In this document: positions 12,594-17,600 of the stretch, piece by piece
How the letters are laid out: each line of letters opens with the position of its first letter
Position numbering within the stretch: the stretch's first letter is position 1
Origin: JBFMAI01 sp964462635
GTDB taxonomy: Bacteria; Planctomycetota; Phycisphaerae; UBA1845; Fen-1342
NCBI GenBank assembly: GCA_964462635.1
Contig: CAYWYJ010000084.1
Span: 1 to 17,600, forward strand
Direction: 5' to 3'
Length of the DNA: 17,600 nt
The notes under the pieces: generated by a model
What the model was told of the DNA's origin: nothing
The model's database searches: none
What the model saw: only the letters and a program-made list of their open reading frames with translations
Made by a program: the position numbers and the translations under genes

Positions 12594-14492
12594 ATGCCCA
12601 GTCGCCGCCCTGCTCGTCCCGCTCCGGCCGCCAACGCCCCGCGCCGCAACCCCCCGGGGCCGGCGTGGGCGGGCGTTCTCCAACAGGTGGTGGTTGTCGC
12701 GGGGGTCGTGGCGGTAGTGGTCATTACGCACTGGCGGGCGCTGTCGGCGCAAGCCGTGTTGCTCGACGACCGCCAGACCGTGCACGAAAACCCGCTGGTG
12801 CGGACGCCGGGGTGGGCGTCGGCCCGCCGGTTCCTGATGGAGGTCACCCGACCGTCCACCGTGAGCGGATACTACCAACCGCTCTCCATGATCTCGCTCA
12901 TGCTCGATTGGGCGGCAGGCGGGCGGCCGGACAATCTGCGGCCCTTCCACCGGACCAATCTGCTGCTACACGCAGCCAATACCGCCCTCGTGATTGTGCT
13001 GCTTCACGCCCTGCTCGGCCGCCTGGGCGCCGCGGCCGCCGCGGGACTCTTGTTCGGCGTCCACCCGCTGACCGTCGAGCCGGTGGCGTGGGTCGCGGAG
13101 CGCAAGACGCTCCTGGCGGCGTTCTTCGCCCTGGGGTCGCTTATCGCCTACGTGCAACATGCCCGACGGCCGGCGTGGCACCGTTGGGGACTGTGCGCAC
13201 TGCTCTACCTCTTCGCCGTCCTCGCCAAGCCGACGGCAACCCCGCTCCCGCTGCTCCTGCTGTTGCTGGATTGGTGGCCGCTCCGCCGCCTCGGTTGGCG
13301 CAGCGTCGTGGAGACGCTGCCGCTGCTGGTCATCGCCGTGATCTCGGCCGGCATCACCGTCGAATCGCAGCGGCAGGCGGCGGGCTTGGGCGGGCCGGCC
13401 GGCTCAAACCCCTTCCAGCTGGCGCTGCTGGCCTGCCACAACGTCGTGTTCCACCTGCGGACCCTGCTCTGGCCGGTCGGATTCGCGTGGCACTACCCCT
13501 ACGTGGCACCCCTCAAGCTGTCGCAACCGGCGGTCGCGGCGGGCGTCGTCGGAACACTCGGACTGCTTGTCGTGCTCTGGCTGACGCGGCGGAGGGCCCC
13601 CGCGGCGACCGTCGGCGGGTTGTTCTTCCTCGTCGCTGTCGCGCCGACGCTCGGTCTGGTCGGGTTCACGTACATCCTCGCGGCCCACAAGTTCGCGTAC
13701 CTGCCGGTCGTCGGGCTCTTGCTGCCGCTGGCCGCCCTTCTGGCGTGGCTGTGGGACCACGCCGGACGCCCCGCCGCGCGGGGGCCCGTGCGCGTCGCCG
13801 TGGTTCTCGTGACGCTGGGACTGGCGGGCAGCGCGGCGGCGATCACCCGGCACGACCTGGGGGAATGGCAAACGACCGAAGGGCTGCTCCGCTACATCCT
13901 GGCCGCCCAGCCCGATGCCCATGCCATCCGCCACAGCCTCGGGGTGCTGCTCGACGAACAAGGACGCACGTCGGAGGCGGTCGCCGAGTTCCAGGAGGTG
14001 GTTCGGCGCGAGCCGGACCACTGGATGGCGCGCCACGGCCTGGGTCTGGCCCTGATCCGGCTGCAACGGCCGAACGAAGCCGTGCCGCACCTGGAGCAGG
14101 CGGTGCGGCTGAAGCCGGACAACTTCGCATCCCGCTACAACCTGGCCCAGCTTCTGCACGCCCAGGGCCGACCCGCCGATGCCATCCCCCACTTCCTGCA
14201 AGCCACCCGGCTCCGGCCGCGTGACGCGGACGTGCTGATGCGACTGGGCGATGCGTACGCGGCGGACAAGAAATACGAGGATGCGCTGAAAGCGTACGAC
14301 GCCGTCCTGCGCCTGCGTCCGGCCGAACCGCGCGCGGCGCTGTGTCGCGGCGTGGCCCTGGTCAACCTGGAGCGGTTGGACGAAGCGGAGGCGGCGTATC
14401 TGCAAGCGCTGGAAATCGACCCGCGGTACGCGCCCGCGCGGGAGCAGCTTGAGGCCCTGCGCAAGTGGCGCGCGGAGCGCCGTCCGCCCTGA
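12594..14492 (+). CDS. Polytopic membrane protein with C-terminal TPR repeats (TMTC/GT-C-like)
   Basis: The 632-residue product has about 10-11 hydrophobic segments in residues 28-430, then at least five TPR units of 34 residues from about 441 to 625 (e.g. HSLGVLLDEQGRTSEAVAEF, YNLAQLLHAQGRPADAIPHF). Motifs match the TMTC-like family: an acidic DD pair (D58-D59) in the first loop before NPLVRTPGW, YYQPLSMISLMLDW, HRTNLLLHAANTALV, FGVHPLTVEPVAWVAERK and LAKPTATPLPLLLLLLDWWP. In eukaryotic TMTCs and other GT-C enzymes an acidic pair in this loop is part of the dolichol-phosphate-sugar transferase site, so a glycosyltransferase role is likely but not shown. TPRs would lie outside the cytoplasm and bind acceptor proteins (inference). 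ATG 12594 has AGGA at 12585-12588; an upstream GTG 12567 is less likely. Confidence 0.88.
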   Translation: MPSRRPARPAPAANAPRRNPPGPAWAGVLQQVVVVAGVVAVVVITHWRALSAQAVLLDDRQTVHENPLVRTPGWASARRFLMEVTRPSTVSGYYQPLSMISLMLDWAAGGRPDNLRPFHRTNLLLHAANTALVIVLLHALLGRLGAAAAAGLLFGVHPLTVEPVAWVAERKTLLAAFFALGSLIAYVQHARRPAWHRWGLCALLYLFAVLAKPTATPLPLLLLLLDWWPLRRLGWRSVVETLPLLVIAVISAGITVESQRQAAGLGGPAGSNPFQLALLACHNVVFHLRTLLWPVGFAWHYPYVAPLKLSQPAVAAGVVGTLGLLVVLWLTRRRAPAATVGGLFFLVAVAPTLGLVGFTYILAAHKFAYLPVVGLLLPLAALLAWLWDHAGRPAARGPVRVAVVLVTLGLAGSAAAITRHDLGEWQTTEGLLRYILAAQPDAHAIRHSLGVLLDEQGRTSEAVAEFQEVVRREPDHWMARHGLGLALIRLQRPNEAVPHLEQAVRLKPDNFASRYNLAQLLHAQGRPADAIPHFLQATRLRPRDADVLMRLGDAYAADKKYEDALKAYDAVLRLRPAEPRAALCRGVALVNLERLDEAEAAYLQALEIDPRYAPAREQLEALRKWRAERRPP

Positions 14493-14579
14493 TGTCCGCC
14501 ACCGGGATTCCGGCTACGATGCGCCGGTGGCGACGCGAGACCGGACGGCCGGATTCAGCGTCCGACCGAGCGTGAAGCG

Positions 14580-15434
14580 ATGTGGGTGTTTGTCTCTGAT
14601 CTGCACGGGCGCGGCGAGCGCTGCCGGAAGCTGTTCGACCTGATCGCGGCCGAGCGGCCCGCCGTCGTCCTGCTGGGCGGCGACCTGTTGCCGCACACTT
14701 GGGCGGCCCACGACGAGGAACGCACCGAGGGCGACTTTATCCTGGATTTCCTGGCGTCCCGTTTCGCCGACCTGCGGGCCCGGCTCGGCGCGGCGTATCC
14801 CCGCGTGCTGCTGATCCTGGGCAACGACGACCCGCGCGTCGAGGAACAAGCCGTCCTCGAAGCGGCCCGCCAGGGTGTGTGGGAATACCTCCACCAACGC
14901 CGCGTAACGGTCGGCCCGTACGCGGTCTACGGCTACGCCTTCGTCCCGCCGACGCCGTTCCTGCTGAAAGATTGGGAGCGGTACGACGTGTCGCGGCACG
15001 TGGAGCCGGGCAGTGTGTCGCCGGAGGAGGGCCGGCGCACGGTGCCCGTGTCGGAGTGCGAGGTCCGCTGGCGCACGATTTCCGAGGACCTGGCCGAGCT
15101 GTTCGCCGAGCAGGACTTGACCCGGGCGATCGGGCTGTTCCACGCGCCGCCGTACCGGACCGCGCTCGATCGGGCCGCGCTGGACGGTCGCATGGTGGAG
15201 TACGCGCCGTTGGACGTACACGTGGGCAGTGTCGCGGTGCGCCGCTTCATCGAGGAACGGCAGCCGCTCGTAACGCTGCACGGGCACATCCACGAGTCGG
15301 CCCGCCTGACGGGACGGTGGCGCGAGCAGATCGGACGAACGCACTGCTTCTCGGCGGCGCACGACGGGCCGGAGCTGGCCGTCGTGCGGTTTCATCCGGA
15401 CGACCCGGACGCGGCGACGCGGGAGCTGTTGTAG
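14580..15434 (+). CDS. Calcineurin-like metallophosphoesterase
   Basis: The 284-residue product has all the metal-site motifs of the family: SDLHG (D7, H9), GGD (D35), GND (N82), HAPP (H188) and GHIH in LHGHIHES (H236 and H238, with H234 before). These bind two divalent metals that activate water for phosphoester hydrolysis. There is no signal peptide or membrane segment, so it is cytosolic. The segment between residues 100 and 170 (VTVGPYAVYGYAFVPPTPF, DWERYD) is a variable cap; YGYAFVPPTPF...DWERYD resembles uncharacterised cytosolic members rather than LpxH or DNA-repair nucleases. The substrate is unknown. The start is ATG 14580 (GAGCGTGAAG just upstream). It follows the TPR membrane gene by 87 bp and precedes gpsA by 67 bp on the same strand. 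Confidence 0.92.
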   Translation: MWVFVSDLHGRGERCRKLFDLIAAERPAVVLLGGDLLPHTWAAHDEERTEGDFILDFLASRFADLRARLGAAYPRVLLILGNDDPRVEEQAVLEAARQGVWEYLHQRRVTVGPYAVYGYAFVPPTPFLLKDWERYDVSRHVEPGSVSPEEGRRTVPVSECEVRWRTISEDLAELFAEQDLTRAIGLFHAPPYRTALDRAALDGRMVEYAPLDVHVGSVAVRRFIEERQPLVTLHGHIHESARLTGRWREQIGRTHCFSAAHDGPELAVVRFHPDDPDAATRELL

Positions 15435-15501
15435 CCGGCCGGCCTCGTCAGGCCGCCCCGCCGAGGACCGCGCGGCCGCCCGGGCCGTGGGAGAGCAACG
15501 A

Positions 15502-16503
15502 ATGGTCGAAAAGGCAACGGTGGTTGGGATCGGCGCGATGGGCACCGTGATGGCCGAGATTCTGGCCGGCAACGGCGTCCGCGTCGCGCTGCTGGCGCGC
15601 GAGGACGAACCGGTCGACGAGATCTTCGTCGAACGCGAGAACCGGCGCTACCTGCCGGGGGTCCAGCTCGCCGACCTCGTGGCCCCGACCAACAACCGGC
15701 CGGCGGCGTTCTACTGCACCGAGATCATCGTGTCCGCCATCCCCTGCCAGTACCTGCGGGAGGTGTGGAAACCCCTGGCGGCCCACGTGCCTGCGGACGT
15801 GCCGATCGTGAGCGTGACGAAAGGGATCGAGGTCGCAACGCTGGCCCGGCCGACCGACATCCTGGCCGAAGTCGTGCCGGGACACCCTCTGGCGGTGCTC
15901 TCCGGGCCGAACGTGGCGAAGGAGCTGGCCCGGTGCCTGCCCGCGACGGCGGTCGTGGCCGCGGAGCAGCCCGCGGTCGCCGCCCTCGTCCAGCAAACCG
16001 TCAGCACCTCCTGGTTCCGCCTCTACACCAGTCACGACGTAACCGGGGTCGAGCTGGCCGGAGCACTCAAGAACGTCATCGCCCTGGCGGCGGGCATCCT
16101 GGACGGCCTCCACGCCGGGGACAATGCAAAAGCTGCGCTCGTTACGCGCGGGCTGGTCGAAATCTCCCGGCTGGGGGCGGCGTTGGGAGCGCGACCGGAG
16201 ACGTTCGCGGGGCTGGCCGGCGTGGGCGACCTCATTACCACGAGCGTCTCGCCGCACGGCCGCAATCGCACCGCCGGGGAGCGGATCGGCCGCGGGAGGC
16301 CTGTGGCCGAGGTCGTCCGGCAATGCCCCGCCGTCATCGAGGGCATCCCGACCACGCGGGCGGTCCTGGCGCTGGCGGACCGGCACGGCGTCGAGATGCC
16401 CATCACCCGGGCGGTCTACGAGGTCTTGTTTGACAACAAGCCCCCGCTGGTCGCCATTACCGAGCTGATGAACCGTCCGCCAAAGGCGGAAGATGGGGCG
16501 TAA
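15502..16503 (+). CDS. gpsA: Glycerol-3-phosphate dehydrogenase [NAD(P)+]
   Basis: GpsA reduces dihydroxyacetone phosphate to sn-glycerol-3-phosphate, the backbone for phospholipid synthesis, in the cytosol. The 333-residue product has the nucleotide-binding VVGIGAMGTVMAEILAGNG at the N-terminus (G9, G11, G14; most relatives have GAGSWGT or GAGAWGT), SVTKGIE with K107, LSGPNVAKEL, the catalytic-lysine block GVELAGALKNVIALAAGI (K190), GLAGVGDLITT and RNRTAGERIGRG. The length is normal. The chosen start ATG 15502 has GGGAGAG at 15489-15495; a GTG 15487 lies before the Shine-Dalgarno and would add only five residues. It probably forms a unit with the phosphoesterase gene upstream. Confidence 0.95.
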   Translation: MVEKATVVGIGAMGTVMAEILAGNGVRVALLAREDEPVDEIFVERENRRYLPGVQLADLVAPTNNRPAAFYCTEIIVSAIPCQYLREVWKPLAAHVPADVPIVSVTKGIEVATLARPTDILAEVVPGHPLAVLSGPNVAKELARCLPATAVVAAEQPAVAALVQQTVSTSWFRLYTSHDVTGVELAGALKNVIALAAGILDGLHAGDNAKAALVTRGLVEISRLGAALGARPETFAGLAGVGDLITTSVSPHGRNRTAGERIGRGRPVAEVVRQCPAVIEGIPTTRAVLALADRHGVEMPITRAVYEVLFDNKPPLVAITELMNRPPKAEDGA

Positions 16504-16509
16504 CACCGA

Positions 16510-16539
16510 TTGACAACCGCGGCCGGCCGGTCGTACCAT
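16510..16539 (+). promoter_or_regulatory. Candidate promoter of the histidine kinase
   Basis: A consensus -35 TTGACA at 16510-16515 and TACCAT at 16534-16539 (4 of 6) are separated by 18 bp. It begins just after the gpsA stop and lies 64 bp before the kinase start. It is the best promoter-like match in the window. Confidence 0.45.
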
Positions 16540-16602
16540 CGCGGTGTCCGTCGAGGGTTGCGGTGAGCAACGGGGCCGCACTGCGGTAGAGGACGGCACA
16601 CC

Positions 16603-17442
16603 ATGTCGCAAGACTCGTTGTCACCGCGCACCGGGGCCTGTACCTGCGAAGACGTAAACGGCGTGTCGGCGATCAGTTGCGGGACGGATCCCACCGCCCG
16701 GATGCAACAGCTCCAGCAGGAGCTGATTGCGTGCCAGCGGCTGGCCCTGCTCGGCAACATGGCCGCGATGGTGACGCACGAGTTCAACAACCTGCTGACG
16801 CCGATCCTGGCCCGCGCGGAGGCGGCCCTCGGAGAGACCGACCCGGCGTACCTGCGCAAGACGCTGGAGCGCATCGCCATCCAGGCGCAGCGGGCGATGA
16901 CCGTCACGCAGCGGCTGCTCGAGCTGGCGCATGGCGAATCGCAGCCCGTCGAAGACTGCTCGCTGGCCGACGCGGTGCGCGAGGCGCTGGCGACGCTCAC
17001 CCGTCCGCTGGAGAAGGACGGGATCGAGCTGCGCTTCCACGTCCCGGAAGAACTCCGCGTCGCCGCCCATCCCGACCTGCTCTGCCAGGTGTTGTTGAAC
17101 CTGCTGCTTAACGCCCGCCGGGCCATGCTGGACCAGCCGGGGACGCTCGCCATCACCGCCGCGGCCCGCGGCGAACAGGTGCAGATCGATGTCCGCGACA
17201 ACGGGCGGGGCCTGTCGGCGGCCCACCTCAACGACAAGGTCAACCCCTTCCTGGCCGCCGATCCCCACGCGCAGCCCAACGACTGGCAACAGGTCGGCCT
17301 GGGCCTGAGCGTGTGCCGCATGATCGCCCACCATCACGGGGCCACGCTGCGCGGGCTCACCAACCCCGACGGCGGCTGCACGTTCCAGTTACTATGGCCC
17401 CAGGCCGGCGCGTTCCGCCAGGAGTCACCGGGCCGCTGCTGA
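16603..17442 (+). CDS. Soluble histidine kinase without a recognisable sensor domain
   Basis: The 279-residue product has a HisKA domain with phospho-acceptor H59 in MAAMVTHEFNNLLTPI, then a HATPase domain: N-box LLNLLLNARRAM (N170), G1 box DVRDNGRG (D199, G201, G203) and G2 box VGLGLSVCRMIAHHHG (G232, G234). HEFNN is typical of NtrB/complex hybrid-type kinases. There is no signal peptide or membrane helix. Before H59 are only about 55 residues, with a coiled helix from residue 32 and four cysteines (C13, C15, C26, C44), so an input signal must come from a partner or from this short segment. No response regulator gene lies before the window ends. The start ATG 16603 has AGAGGA at 16588-16593. 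The stop overlaps the minus-strand frame to its right by 18 nt. Confidence 0.92.
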   Translation: MSQDSLSPRTGACTCEDVNGVSAISCGTDPTARMQQLQQELIACQRLALLGNMAAMVTHEFNNLLTPILARAEAALGETDPAYLRKTLERIAIQAQRAMTVTQRLLELAHGESQPVEDCSLADAVREALATLTRPLEKDGIELRFHVPEELRVAAHPDLLCQVLLNLLLNARRAMLDQPGTLAITAAARGEQVQIDVRDNGRGLSAAHLNDKVNPFLAADPHAQPNDWQQVGLGLSVCRMIAHHHGATLRGLTNPDGGCTFQLLWPQAGAFRQESPGRC

Positions 17443-17600
17443 CCCCACACGAGCCCCCCGCACCAGCCGGTTCTCCGCGTCCCAGAGGTACTCGGCCCGC
17501 AGCCCGACGCCGCCGGCGGTGTGGCTCAGCAAGGCGACGAAGGCGTTCATACTAATTTGACGACAACCGTATAGTATTGAGCCAATCGAAGCACGTGAGG
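17425..17600 (-). CDS. RHS/YD-repeat-like tail, partial or fragment
   Basis: On the minus strand a frame is open from the right edge to a TGA at 17425-17427, about 58 residues. It contains GLRAEYLWDAENRLVRGARV, which fits the YxWDAENRLV core of RHS/YD-repeat proteins. The sequence before it (LYGCRQISMNAFVALLSHT) does not look like RHS. It could be the C-terminal end of a gene entering from the right, a fragment of one, or a short ORF starting at ATG 17550 (41 residues). The region 17551-17600 is distinctly AT-richer than the rest of the window. The end overlaps the kinase gene by 18 nt, which argues for a degraded remnant. Confidence 0.35.
   Translation of the reverse strand, partial: SRASIGSILYGCRQISMNAFVALLSHTAGGVGLRAEYLWDAENRLVRGARVGSAAAR

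Noticed and set aside
11010..12950. Minus-strand open frame of 646 residues
   Set aside because: It runs antisense across the methyltransferase, the BFD-like gene and the start of the TPR gene, and has no recognisable motif.
17557..17575. Promoter at the right edge (TTGACG ... TATAGT)
   Set aside because: The two words are only about 7 bp apart, far too close for a sigma70-type promoter.

Overview
The window is a GC-rich stretch of bacterial chromosome, best placed in the Planctomycetota, possibly the Phycisphaerae. That placement is an inference. It rests on two secreted proteins that end in the same calcium-loop (dockerin-like) domain with the motif GDLNCDG...DFGDINPFV, on a many-bladed propeller protein, on a TMTC-like TPR membrane protein, and on many short palindromic repeats both between and inside genes. 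No rRNA, tRNA, CRISPR array, integrase or transposase is visible.

Layout. (1) Positions 1-3570 hold two secreted repeat proteins: a partial PQQ/propeller-like protein and a complete 813-residue protein with 14 propeller repeats. Both end in the same two-loop domain. (2) Positions 3571-8901 hold an electron-transfer module: etfB, etfA and a long acyl-CoA dehydrogenase. The three genes work together: the dehydrogenase oxidises acyl-CoA and passes electrons to the EtfAB flavoprotein. The module is unusually full of repeats. A 193-bp inverted-repeat unit separates etfB from etfA. A DUF559 (Vsr-like) endonuclease gene bracketed by perfect 61-nt inverted repeats lies between etfA and the dehydrogenase. 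EtfB and the dehydrogenase each carry an in-frame low-complexity insert built from the same hairpin modules. (3) Positions 8902-9410 hold a fragment of a two-CxxC zinc-ribbon-like protein and a REP-like array of 44-bp units. (4) Positions 9411-10295, on the minus strand, hold LpxI, an enzyme of lipid A synthesis.

(5) Positions 10629-12374 hold three small or medium plus-strand genes: a cyclophilin-like fold protein, a SAM-dependent O-methyltransferase and a BFD-like [2Fe-2S] protein. (6) Positions 12594-14492 hold a polytopic membrane protein with C-terminal TPRs, preceded by a palindrome lying between direct repeats. (7) Positions 14580-17442 hold a calcineurin-like phosphoesterase, GpsA (glycerol-3-phosphate dehydrogenase) and a soluble histidine kinase without a recognisable sensor domain. 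At the right edge a short minus-strand RHS/YD-like tail runs out of the window.

Most genes are ordinary housekeeping or envelope functions. The most notable signal is the density and organisation of repeats around and inside the etf/acyl-CoA dehydrogenase genes, above all the DUF559 gene inside nested inverted repeats, which looks like a candidate non-autonomous or self-mobilising endonuclease element.
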